Source: Pseudoips prasinana
Lineage: Eukaryota; Arthropoda; Insecta; Lepidoptera; Nolidae
Direction of reading: 5' to 3'
Assembly (NCBI GenBank): GCA_951640165.1
Contig: OX621258.1
Location: 4,797,501 to 4,861,500 of the forward strand
DNA: 64,000 bases
The notes under the pieces are model-generated. The model had not been told where the DNA came from, made no database searches, and saw only the letters and a list, made by a program, of their open reading frames with translations. Of the stretch, positions 53,318 through 63,060 are shown one piece after another (positions within the stretch are counted from its first letter, which is position 1; every line of letters starts with the position of its first letter). A program made the position numbers and the translations under genes.

Positions 53318-53395
53318 GGATAACTACACACTGCCATCTGATCCCAACTAGGCAGAACTTATACTGGCACCCAGACAACCGATAAATTATATGAA
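53318..53395 (-). repeat. SINE 3' module without head
   Basis: ACTACACACTGCCATCTGAT, CCCAACTAGGCAGAACTTAT, CCAGACAACCGATAAATTAT. Confidence 0.6.
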
Positions 53396-53599
53396 GAAAA
53401 AGTACACTTTATTGCAAAAATAAGTAATACAGAACAATGGATACAAACAAGAAAATTTGCTTATTTTAATGCAATTGGCGGCCTTATCGCTAAAAGCGAT
53501 CTCTGCCAGGCAACCGATTTACTTTGAATGGACCAAAATTAAAAGAGTCTAATGAAGGTAGCAGAAGGTGTACTAATTGCAATGGAAATATTATGAATC

Positions 53600-53740
53600 T
53601 AATTAATATACAGACATAGAACAAATCATCGTGCTTATTACACAAGGATTTATCCTGGATGGGGATCCAGCCCATATCCTTTGGTTTAGCAGTGAGGGTC
53701 ACGAACCACCAGACCAACATTCCGGTTAATATATCATAAT
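53600..53740 (-). mobile_element. SINE fragment, head diverged
   Basis: ACAGACATAGAACAAATCAT, GATTTATCCTGGATGGGGAT, then CACGAACCACCAGACCAAC (box A complement). Same type as 19483-19600. Confidence 0.5.
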
Positions 53741-53748
53741 TTATCAAT

Positions 53749-53922
53749 TCACACTAATATTATAAAGGTGAAAGTTTGTGAGTGTGAATGTTTGTTACTT
53801 CTTCACGTCTAAACGGCTGGAGGGATTTGAATAAAATTTGGTATAGAGTTAGTTGTCACCCTGGATTAATACAAATGCTTTAATTTATAAATTTTAACGC
53901 GGGTAAAACTGCGGGCAGCTAG
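53749..53922 (+). mobile_element. short Helitron-like element
   Basis: TCACACTAATATTATAAAGG to AACGCGGGTAAAACTGCGGG, CAGCTAG. Slightly shortened 3' end (GGGGCA lost). Confidence 0.75.
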
Positions 53923-53991
53923 TAAATTATATATATGCACATAAAATGGTAATTTTCTAGTGTTTTTTGATAAATCAAAAAAAGATTACAT

Positions 53992-54009
53992 TGGCACCCA
54001 ACGTGGGAC
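53992..54009 (+). other. possible primer-binding site of an LTR element
   Basis: TGGCACCCAACGTGGGAC differs at two of 18 positions from the complement of tRNA-Lys used by several retroelements, and follows GATTACA, which could end an LTR. No gag or pol frame follows and no second LTR is seen. Weak. Confidence 0.25.
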
Positions 54010-54869
54010 TCGATGAAGCAATTGGCGCCGTAACGGATCACTCCAACAAGTCCAGTGTCACCAGTCTCAATCGTTCACTATACTCACAACGAATCAAATC
54101 TAAGTTTTTACCCAACGATATGGCGCGAGAATCAAACCCGCAAAATCCGGGACGGCTCAAACCTGGTTAGATCCATCCTCCTCAGAACAGATAGCAAGGG
54201 AAGTGTTTGCTTTATCAATTACAATAAATCCAACTATTTGATAAAGCTAGCTTATCAGTTCGTGTATCATTTCCGGAATCAGCTACTCATTTTAAGTTTA
54301 ACGAACACAAAAACTTCAATATTCCCATAAAATGGTCTTTTACGACACAACAAACTTCTAACTTCTTTTGTCACAAAAGAACAACATACTTTTTTATTTC
54401 AAAACAGACATACGGCTAAACTGCACAAACAACCATACAATTCCAGCAGTCAATCCAAAAGTTCCAAACTATCCTACCCGGAAGTCAATGGCGCGTACAA
54501 TGCTATGGCGCAACAGGTTCGTGCCAGTTGGGGCAAATTAGTACGCGTTCGTTTGTTGGGGTACTTCGTGGCAAGCTGGGTAATGCTTTTCATGTTGGGA
54601 TTTGGTTTGTAGGCTATGATTGGATTTTAGGATTACACATATGTGTAGTACCAGACAGCCTGCTGCTTATACCGTTGGACTGAGGAGTAAGTGTACTTGA
54701 CTACTGGAGTTTGACGACGAAAAGAGCAAGCCTGGAGTTTCGGTCTGGCTTTCTTCTCCGGGTCCTCCACGTAGGTAGCTAGACAAAGCCACAGGTTAGG
54801 TAGGGTAGGGTCCTCGGCAACGAAGTTTGCGTTGGCTCCTTAACCTAGGTAACTAAAGATAGACCCCGT

Positions 54870-54965
54870 AACCCTTGATCTGTGTTCCAGGATCACGTTG
54901 GCTCCTTAATCCTTGATTTGTGATTCAGAATCGCGTTGTGCCCTTAACCCTTCATCTGCGTTCCC
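54870..54965 (+). repeat. 38-bp tandem repeat, 2.5 copies
   Basis: Units start AACCCTTGATCTGTGTTCC, AATCCTTGATTTGTGATTC and AACCCTTCATCTGCGTTCC, each followed by (A)TC(A/G)CGTTG. Confidence 0.7.
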
Positions 54966-55153
54966 GTGTCTGTAGTCTGTGCCAGTGATCACACCCCCTT
55001 AGTAGAATTCCGTCTATTTACTTAAACGCCTGAGCTGTGGTCTGAACCCCGTAAAGGAGCCCTAAGGTGTTGCTTAAGTTAAACTACTGGTTGAGAGCCT
55101 TCTACTCCTCGCTAACTGCTCAATGTCTTAAATTTGTAATGAAATGGTGCCAA

Positions 55154-55190
55154 AATTTAAAATATAGCTAAGCTAACTATATTTTAAATT
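55154..55190. repeat. perfect AT hairpin, 14-bp stem
   Basis: AATTTAAAATATAG pairs with CTATATTTTAAATT around a 9-nt loop. Confidence 0.8.
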
Positions 55191-56281
55191 AGGTACGTAA
55201 CTTGTAATTTATTTACGGATTTTACAACATTTTATGTGATAAAACAGACTGCACGGACGGCCTAGTTCAAAAATATAGTAACTTAAAAATTATATATGAC
55301 CTTTACAAGTACAAGTGTATGTTATAACCCAAGTGCTGAATAAATTTTATTATTTGAAGTCCAACGTGCGCACCCCTGAATTTTCGAATACATGTGACAT
55401 TAGAAATCATCGTTCAGAAACCTGCATGTCTGAAAGTTCTACAAAATGTTTTTGTTTGAATGTGAAGTTTCCAGCCCGCTTTAGGGTATCATGAAGGACT
55501 ATAATTTATTCCCTCTCCTTATGAGGGGAGGCATTTGTCCTGCATTGGCACAGTCATTTAATCATATTATATAAATGTAAACATTATATATGTATGTTGT
55601 TAATTATAATTGTTACAAAAAAACATTTACTTTACATACAAAACCGTTCTCCTTTTTGTATGTTACGTGATGTCTTGGTTTTGTGCAGCCATATAGCCAA
55701 GAAATATTTACATACCCTTAAGAATCAAAGAGGACATATGAGGGGTGTTTAAATACGTCTTTGGGACACCAAAGGCGTTAAAGCTACAGAGAGAAAAGTG
55801 CACCTCCCCTTACTCCAAACAAATAAAACCATGCTCTCCCGAAAAGCGTCATCCCTACCAAATCGCTTTACTTCGGAAACATCGATAAAATCTTACATTT
55901 TCAACCCGTTCGCTGCCAGAGGGGTGGGAATGTATCTTGGTCAATATAACCCTTAGATAGCAGGTGACGTATTGTTAGTGAAGTCGGACTACTTAGTTTG
56001 ATGGCGTGAAAGGATTTTCCGTAAAAAAAATAGACACGTACCAACATCGACTACGAAAAAGTAACCGAATACAGGGCTGAAATTTTTTTACAGTTTAAAG
56101 ACGAATATTCATTTGTCATTTTGCCATTTTTTTTAGTGGCGAGGCTACTGTGTAAAACGTGCTGTCAAATGATAGTTTGACACCATACCAACATGGAACC
56201 AGTTTTGAAGCTAACTAGTAGCATAGAATGTTTTAAAATAAATATTAATATGAAGGAAATCTTAAGAAAGGAATACTCTAC

Positions 56282-56378
56282 TAATTATGGGTCACATAAA
56301 TAGTTGTCTTGTGCGGGAATCGAACTTGGGACAGGAATGGCGAGGCGACTATATTAACACGTGCAGTCAAATATTAGT
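56282..56378 (-). mobile_element. SINE family D fragment
   Basis: AATTATGGGTCACATAAATA, TGCGGGAATCGAACTTGGG, GGCGAGGCGAC, ACACGTGCAGTCAAA. Confidence 0.65.
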
Positions 56379-56395
56379 TTGTGGTGGTTGTGGAC

Positions 56396-56502
56396 AGGAA
56401 TATATAAGTATGTTTATCAGTTATCTGGTTGCCTACATACAGACTCTGCCTAGTTTGGTTCCAAATGGCAGTGTGGTAGTTTTCCCCAGATATTGTTGTT
56501 TT
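56396..56502 (+). repeat. SINE 3' module without head
   Basis: ATATATAAGTATGTTTATCA, GTTATCTGGTTGCC, GACTCTGCCTAGTTTGGTTC, AAATGGCAGTGTGG. Confidence 0.7.
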
Positions 56503-56800
56503 TAGGGTTCCGTAGCAAAATGGCAAAGAACAGAACCATTATGGATTCGTCATGTCTGTCTGTCTAACCGTCCGTATGTCACAGCCTCACAGCCACTTTT
56601 TTCCGAAACTATAAGAACTACACTGTTGAAAATTGGTAAGTAGATGTATTCTGTGAACGGCACTAAGATTTTCACACAAAAATAGAAAAATAACAAGAAA
56701 TAATTTTGGGTGTTCCCCATACTTAAAACAGAACTCTTGCTTGCTCGAGAGGCATTTCCAAAGTGACTCGCACTTATTGGGCCGCTTTTTATTGGGTATT
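56503..56800 (+). repeat. lepidopteran dispersed repeat, GGTTCCGTAGC type, internally deleted
   Basis: TTTAGGGTTCCGTAGCAAAA, TCATGTCTGTCTGTCT, CACTTTTTTCCGAAACTATA, AGTAGATGTATTCTGTGAAC, and an end GTGACTCGCACTTATTGGGC then CGCTTTTT. A familiar lepidopteran repeat whose ends resemble those of 10967-11290. The middle seems deleted near 56745. The long minus frame 56550-57101 runs through it and is not a gene. Confidence 0.6.
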
Positions 56801-57534
56801 GGCTAAAGCCTATCGAAAAATACAATTTTGAATGTTGTTGTTTTGGCTTGTCGCAATTTTTCCGCACTTTTCTAACATTTGGTAACCCTAAACAGGAACA
56901 AGTTAAAATTGTGCTGCTGCCTTTATCTCTGTTTGACTTTGTTTTGCGATAGCGTGAAGTTGTGACGAATGACTTCCCAGATGTTTGGGAGTTGTTTAAA
57001 GTATGTTTGTTTGAAGTGGTGCGGCTCGATTTTTCATACGAGGGCAACATATTAAAACTTGGGTGATGGGAGTTTTGGCGCCAACGCGGAAAAGGACGCA
57101 TGAGGGCATTGTTTCATTTTCAAAAACTTGTGTAAATTCAAGTTTTTATGGGTAAATATGGTTGATTTTTAGACATAACGTCATGGACAACGTACACAAG
57201 TGGAGGAAAGTGCCATATTGCCGTGAATTGCGATTTTATTTTGCTCTGTGTTGAATCTAAAACTCCATTTAAGCTCCAAGTAAAGTCTCCACTGCTTTAC
57301 TGGGGTACGACAAGGACTACGTATGACTTGACTGTGACGGACTTTACTTGACATGACGAAAATAAATGAAATAAAAATATTTTTACAGGTGGCTCATAAG
57401 GCCGAAGAAGTCAGAGCCGTAAAACTGAACAAAAAAAAAAAAAATGGGTGATGTCTATTCACATTTCAACAAACAATATTACATTTTTAGTCTATTTATT
57501 CAGCTTCTTTTTATATCAACGTATAGGCAGTAAC
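56801..57534. other. non-coding stretch
   Basis: No gene recognised; A homopolymer near 57430. Confidence 0.5.
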
Positions 57535-57670
57535 GACCCTAGTGTGAGAGCTGGCAAGCCACCCAGTAGGCTCTGACATGGCTTATCGACAGTTGTCTAA
57601 AGACTACAACCGGGAAATACAGCTTAAGGTACCTTCCGAAGCACGGCGACAATGCTCAGAAATAAGGCCA
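57535..57670 (-). mobile_element. 5S-derived SINE 3' fragment
   Basis: GCAAGCCACCCAGTAGGC, GACAGTTGTCTAAAGACTAC, AACCGGGAAATACAGCTTAA, CCTTCCGAAGCACGG: reverse of the 50425-50575 body. Confidence 0.6.
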
Positions 57671-57699
57671 CTATAGCTATCAATCATATAGATATTGAC

Positions 57700-57934
57700 A
57701 TGCCGGTTGGCGTGGTTGGTAGGTAGGTACTTGCCTTTCGTGCCGGTCGTAGATTCGACTCCCACCCAGGATAGATATATGTGTCCATGAACATGTCTGT
57801 TTAACCTGAGTCTGGGCGTAATTATCTATTTACATAACAAAAGTATATCAGTTATCTGGTTTCCATAATACAAGCTCTGCTTAGTTTGGGATGAGAGGTC
57901 CGTGTGGGGATAATCTCCCAGGATATTATTATTA
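57700..57934 (+). mobile_element. SINE family A copy
   Basis: GCCGGTTGGCGTGGTTGG, CGTAGATTCGACTCCCACCC, GAGTCTGGGCGTAATTATC, ATCAGTTATCTGGTTTCCAT, AGCTCTGCTTAGTTTGGG, CCCAGGATATTATTATT. Confidence 0.85.
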
Positions 57935-58611
57935 AAGATAGACCGCGTGCCTGGGTGCTTTACAGGACACGACAAAGTTGACCAGCGACGATGAGAAGAC
58001 ACGACATTAAATTTAGTAGAATAAACATTTACTAGAAAATAAATTATTTGTTGTTATAGAAATACACATTCTGTGTGAACTGACAGACGAAACGCACGGC
58101 CAGCGGGGCCTCAGTAATAGATTCCATTGGCACCCTATATGCATAGAACACTATCGTTATGTAGACAGTGACAAATTACCTTGGCAAATTATTTGAGGCT
58201 AAGAACGGAAAAGCTACTCCATCCCGAAGAACTCGAAGCATAAAGGCGTACCAATAAAGTATACTCCAGCTCAGCACAAAAGCAAATAGCCGGAGTCCAA
58301 TAAACGATATCATACCGTAATTTCAGCAATGTGAAACTTGCGTTTCAAATTCAAATTATACTTGGGAAAGGAAAACGCAGATTTCAATTCTTGCAAACGA
58401 CTTAAAGATTTTCTTTGATAAGATTTGTAGCATGAAAGAGATAGTTTTTAGATCGTTTAGGGTTTTATAGGCAATAGCCAAAACGTTTAATATACTAAGG
58501 ATTCATTCGAATAAAATATTATTAAAGGCGTACGTTAAATAGTGAAGGAAACCGAAAGAGCATTGCCCATTTAAAGTGAATCAATTAAAAAGAAACAAGT
58601 ATGTAACATCT
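57935..58611. other. non-coding stretch
   Basis: No gene or element recognised. Confidence 0.5.
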
Positions 58612-58690
58612 ATACTACTACAAACATGTTCTGACTATTTGCAAGCGCTTTTTTAAAGTCTACGTGAATACAACCCTTTTTTATTTTTAT
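58612..58690 (+). repeat. short dispersed repeat with ACATGTTCTGACTATTT core
   Basis: CAAACATGTTCTGACTATTT, GCAAGCGCTTTTTTAAAGTC, TACGTGAATACAACCC. Confidence 0.75.
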
Positions 58691-58709
58691 TTTATTTATT
58701 TATTTATAT

Positions 58710-59009
58710 ACTTACATATAATAAAATCATCGGAAAGTCAAAACTGTACATTGAATTTTTTTTTAAAGGATACTTGGTTGATATCGAAGCCAAAAACATA
58801 GTTTTTAGAATTTTTGTCTGTTTGTTTGTCTGTATGTATGTCCGGGCTAAACTCAAAAAGTACTGCATGGATTTACTACAAGTTTTGCAGGAATATTACT
58901 AAGAGGTCGGGTCAACATATAGGCTACATATTATCACGCTATCACCTACGGGGGAGAGCTGTGATAATTTATAAAATTTAACGCGGGTTAAACCGCGGGG
59001 CACAGCTAG
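58710..59009 (+). mobile_element. Helitron-like element, longer body type
   Basis: Plus-strand partner of 19165-19479: ATAATAAAATCATCGG, TGTATGTCCGGGCTAAACTC, AAAAAGTACTGCATGGATTT, GCTATCACCTACGGGGGAGA, and the end ACGCGGGTTAAACCGCGGGG, CACAGCTAG before T. Confidence 0.75.
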
Positions 59010-59109
59010 TAGAAAGTTAAAATTTTACTTCACTTACGAATGCTACAGATTTTTTTTACTAGATGTTCACACATAGCTTCTCCAGACAATAGAGGCGGTT
59101 CAAGCCTAT

Positions 59110-59235
59110 AAACTAAGAAATCTGCACCGTCTACAGGGCACTTCCTTTGGGGTTCATACCTCAGCTCAGGGCGGCTACTGACTTGGTAGTGTATTAGAGG
59201 GTAGGTTTTTAGGGACGCTATGTGCAACAGTAGCT
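59110..59235 (+). repeat. dispersed repeat, copy 2
   Basis: GGGCACTTCCTTTGGGGTTC, ACCTCAGCTCAGG, GTATTAGAGGGTAGG, TTTAGGGACGC: diverged copy of 44210-44335. Confidence 0.5.
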
Positions 59236-59844
59236 CTACGTTAGTAAAAGAAAACGCGGGCCGCAAGTCCATTTGAAAATCGAAGGCATTTTATCGATAC
59301 GAATGAAAACTAAGGGTTATGGAGGGCGGTGGTGGTATGCGTCAGTTGATCTACAATAATAATGTATGGAGTTTGTTCGTGACGTAATCTTTGTATAGAT
59401 ACATATCTTTTTAATGTTTCATATGATAATTAAGTTAAAAATTTCGATCACTATTTATGTAGCACCTTGTAAAATCTAATATAATCTTGTCTAAAATTTA
59501 CATACACTTCATTCAAATAATGTCAGTCCCATTATATGAATTATACGCTATGCGTAAAGGTCCCTTTAAATAAATTAAGAAAAATAGAAGTGTCTATTTG
59601 TAATGTCAAAATAACAACTTTATACTAAATACATTCAAGTAGTTAAGGCGTAGTTATAATAAGAAAAAACAATTTAAATTTTGTCCGTCTGCTTGTTTCA
59701 GCTAATATCCGAATGGACAGGGCCTATTTCGACAGGATCTTCACTCGCAGATAACTGATGTTTTACAGAGTAATAAAATAACCGATTCATTTAGAAAAAA
59801 AATACGATTCCTACGGCATAGCATTAATATAAGGTAACACTTAC
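59236..59844. other. intron downstream of the hnRNP L-like exon
   Basis: AT-rich, no gene. The intron starts (minus strand) at 59844 with GTAAGTGTTA. Confidence 0.55.
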
Positions 59845-59958
59845 CACAGTGATGGGGTAGGCAGGGTTGATGATGGTGTACAGCAATATGTGGTTAGGCC
59901 GCGCCGGCGGCTCGCGCTTGCGCCGCGGCTCGCCCGCCATGTAATTATTGCCATTGCT
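59845..59958 (-). CDS. sm: internal exon of an hnRNP L / smooth homologue (start of RRM2)
   Basis: A 114-base minus-strand exon of exactly 38 codons, phase 0 at both ends. The acceptor is TTTGTTACAG before AGCAATGGC; the donor is ACTGTG|GTAAGT. It encodes SNGNNYMAGEPRRKREPPAR then PNHILLYTIINPAYPITV. The second half matches the first strand of RRM2 in hnRNP L-family proteins, which read N(S/H)(V/I)LL(F/Y)TI(I/L)NP.YPIT. The basic, proline-rich first half matches the linker before RRM2. hnRNP L proteins bind CA-rich RNA in the nucleus and regulate splicing; the Drosophila member is smooth. The exon is GC-rich in AT-rich surroundings. Neighbouring exons were not found: the continuation (DVLH-type) would lie below position 1, or in sequence I failed to recognise. 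Confidence 0.85.
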
Positions 59959-60644
59959 CTGTAACAAATAAACATTAAACAATTAGTATGATTTTATTAT
60001 GTAAAAAATAAATTGTATATGTGTCAAGAAACTTGAGTTTTGACCGTGGCATGTAAGATGGCGCTCGACTCCGTTGATTACCCATGAGTGCGTTCATTTC
60101 GTTACCAGCAGTCGATGTATGTGGACGCTCCAATGCGTGTAACAGCGATTAATATGTCTAAAGTCTGTTTTATTTTACCTTAGTTAGTTAATGTGTTTTT
60201 CATGGCCATTTCTAAAGTGTTTTATTTTACCGTAGTATCTAGAAGGGACTTAAATGACGTAACACTTAATATAGCTTGTTGAGTACTTTGTTAGAAGGTC
60301 ACATTTCCCAAATATTCACATTTTATTAGGAAATTAAAGTGAAATACCAGTATCTTATAAAGGTATTATTTTTAATACGCCTCAATACAAATTAAGACAA
60401 AACATCTGAATAGATAAATTAATGCAAAATGTAATAAACAATAGGCTTTTAGAGAAACCGGCAATAAAGTTCCGAGTTAAATGCTTTTATTGTTTTGGTG
60501 GTGATGCTCTGATCCTTTTCCACAAAGCGAGTATTAATTAAAGTATATACATATAATAGGATATTACTACCTAAGCATTACGAAATTTGAAACGTATTAC
60601 GCGCTACACATATCATGACACGCCGCGCCGTCTAAATAGAAGCA
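59959..60644. other. intron upstream of the hnRNP L-like exon
   Basis: Polypyrimidine-poor acceptor side; otherwise AT-rich with no gene. Confidence 0.5.
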
Positions 60645-61810
60645 ACAACTCAATTCTATGCTTCACCATCATGTAAATATTGCAAATGAATCAACCGTTC
60701 ATATAATCGGCTGCATGTTTAGCATAATGTATAGAGCATCAATGCGCTTAAATTATTATTCAGTAATTTAACTGAAAATACTACAGTATATATGAATTTT
60801 AATTCATTTTAACCTGTACGCATGATATGCTAGGAACAACGCAACTAAACAAGTAATCTCAAAGTTTCTTTACTCCGACGACTAAATGTGATTCTCAAAT
60901 TTATCCGTATGCTAGAGACGTTTTGATTTTTTTGTATGACTTTTGGTATACGTAAGACACCGTGCAAATACCGTAACACAACTCAATTCTCTGCCGCGTC
61001 ATCATAAGCGGTACTAATGATTTACCCGTACGTTTAATTACATGCATGTCTTACATGATTTATGATCCAACGATATCTAATGCAGTTAACATTAGACGCA
61101 ACGCAGCGTGTAGTCGAGAAGGAGACATTGAGTTACATCCGTGTAAATCTAGATTATGGAACGCCTGTTTAGTAGGCATGATGATAGATTTAAGAGTATG
61201 CGTATGTATAAATGAGTGTTCGAGGGCATGGAACGGGTTATTTATTATATTGTCCCACTCTGGCACGACTCAATTTTGTGCTATGTTATGGTAAACGCTA
61301 TTAATGTCTAATCCGTTCATTTAATTGGCTGCGAGTTTCACATGATAGATTACCCGACGATACTCTAATGAGGGTAATATTAAACGTAACGTAAGCGTGC
61401 TAGAGACGTTTCTAAGTTACATCCATATAAAACCAAATTAGATAACTTTCAGATCACGCTTGGTGAAACTTGATAAGGTTGAGTGATGACAGGGCTAAGA
61501 GTATGCATAATAGTTAAAATCTAACTGACAGGGCCGTTATAATAGAAAAATATTGTTTACCTGTTCAAGGCGTGGGCGAGGTATTTATGATACTGTGCCC
61601 CTCTGGGACACGAGTAAATTTTCTGCTATGGCATCGTAAAAGCTACTAATGAATTATCCGTACGATTAATTGGCTGCGAGTTTCACATGATATATGACCC
61701 GATGATACACTAATGCGGCTAACATTAGACGCAACTTACGTTATGCAAACAAGCAAGATGAGTGTGTTAAGTCCAGATAAAATAAGAAGATCGCTAAGAG
61801 TATACATTAC
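60645..61810 (+). repeat. degenerate tandem repeat, unit about 290-345 bp, four units
   Basis: Recurring order of blocks: ACTCAATTTTGTGCTATG-like, GTACTAATGATT(A/T)(A/C)CCGTACG, GGCTGCGAGTTTCACATGAT, ACCCGATGATACACTAATGC, AACATTAGACGCAACG and TAAGAGTATGC. Copies of the first block are near 60647, 60981, 61268 and 61612; of the last near 61193, 61498 and 61795. The small frames inside are not genes. Same intron as the hnRNP L-like exon. Confidence 0.8.
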
Positions 61811-62959
61811 GTTCCTTACTGCCATTGCAGGCAGCAGGAAAAAATATATACTGTTTCTAGTATCTTCAGACGTTTTATTCTTTATTTATAATTTTGTATC
61901 ACTTTGGCATTCTTAATTTGGTGTATAATGTCCATAATGTATACCTTAGAGTATAGATACTTTGAAATTATATCATCATAATTTCGTTGCTTAACTGTTC
62001 TATATACCTAACACTATTTGCAGAAACCGCAAAATGTGATATCGAGAGTTTCCTTGCACAATAAAATATCAGCAGAATTGGAGAAAAAATTGATAATCAT
62101 ACTCTCCACGGAAAAATGCACTCGTCACTCCTGCGTCAACCTTTTATCTTCAACGTTTCGACGGCTGCTAGTTATGATAGTAAGAGAATGAAGAGGGGAT
62201 CTAAGTTTGCGCTGACTGGCTTATCATATAATGGACAAGAAGGATATTATTGTCATCATTAAAACGACAAAAACAAATCAAATTAAACAATCAATAAATA
62301 AATAATAGATACTGTAATTGAACTAAAAAACGCTTAAAATTCTAACAAATTAACCGCAGTAAAGAAAGGTAAATACGTAAAAACATACAATTAGAGGGAC
62401 AGCCAAAATGCTAATACCAAAATACCACAAAGTTGCTGAGCTTTGTATAATTTAATGATGTTTTACCAAAGCGGTTTTGTGTCGCATTACGGTACTTTGT
62501 TTGGTTTGGTGCAGTATCAATCAATCACATCGATGCAGTCGGAGTCACGCAAACTAGAATGAATAATGCAGCGGCGGTATAGAAGTATTATGTAGACCCA
62601 TTGTTCCTATCCTCTCTATATTACGGCAGCCCATATCTAAAGTAAATTAAAGTAGACCTCTACTAGACTATCATACATAATAGTTTTCTCAATGTTCTTG
62701 CTAAGGTTAAGGTTCAGGTTGTAAGGGTCCACTGATTCCAAAAAGTAGCGAAATGCTTGGTGCGAAGAGCGTAAAGGTTATAGTGGTAAATATCTATCAA
62801 TGTGAACAAGAAGTGGAGTGCCGAAGGAAGTAATTGAGTTCCTTCACGCATATTTGTAAAATCCTGACCAGCATAATAGCGGAAAGTCGCTGCCTAGGGT
62901 TTCAGCACAAAAATGTTTCAAGCTCGAATGTGCATGAATAAAGAGTAAGGATAGAATTG
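61811..62959. other. non-coding stretch
   Basis: No gene or repeat recognised. Confidence 0.5.
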
Positions 62960-63011
62960 GGTACTTTTAAGCACGTGTTGAGGTCTTCCTCAACACGTGC
63001 TTAAAAGTACC
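62960..63011. repeat. perfect hairpin, 24-bp stem, loop TCTT
   Basis: 62960-62983 pairs exactly with 62988-63011; the core is AAGCACGTGTTGAGG. Confidence 0.95.
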
Positions 63012-63012
63012 A

Positions 63013-63060
63013 GAACAAATCTCGTTCAAGACGGTCTTCCGTCTTGAACGAGATTTGTTC
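63013..63060. repeat. perfect hairpin, 22-bp stem, loop TCTT
   Basis: 63013-63034 pairs exactly with 63039-63060; the core is CTCGTTCAAGACGG. One base separates it from the previous hairpin and the loop is identical. Confidence 0.95.

Larger units (their letters stand above)
54010..56281. other. non-coding stretch, 2.3 kb
   Basis: No supported gene. It holds a 38-bp tandem repeat at about 54870-54965 and an AT hairpin at 55154-55190. Frames 53967-54170 and 54055-54330 overlap and are unrecognised. Confidence 0.45.

Noticed and set aside
56550..57101. 183-codon minus-strand gene
   Set aside because: Runs through a dispersed repeat; no domain and no splice context.
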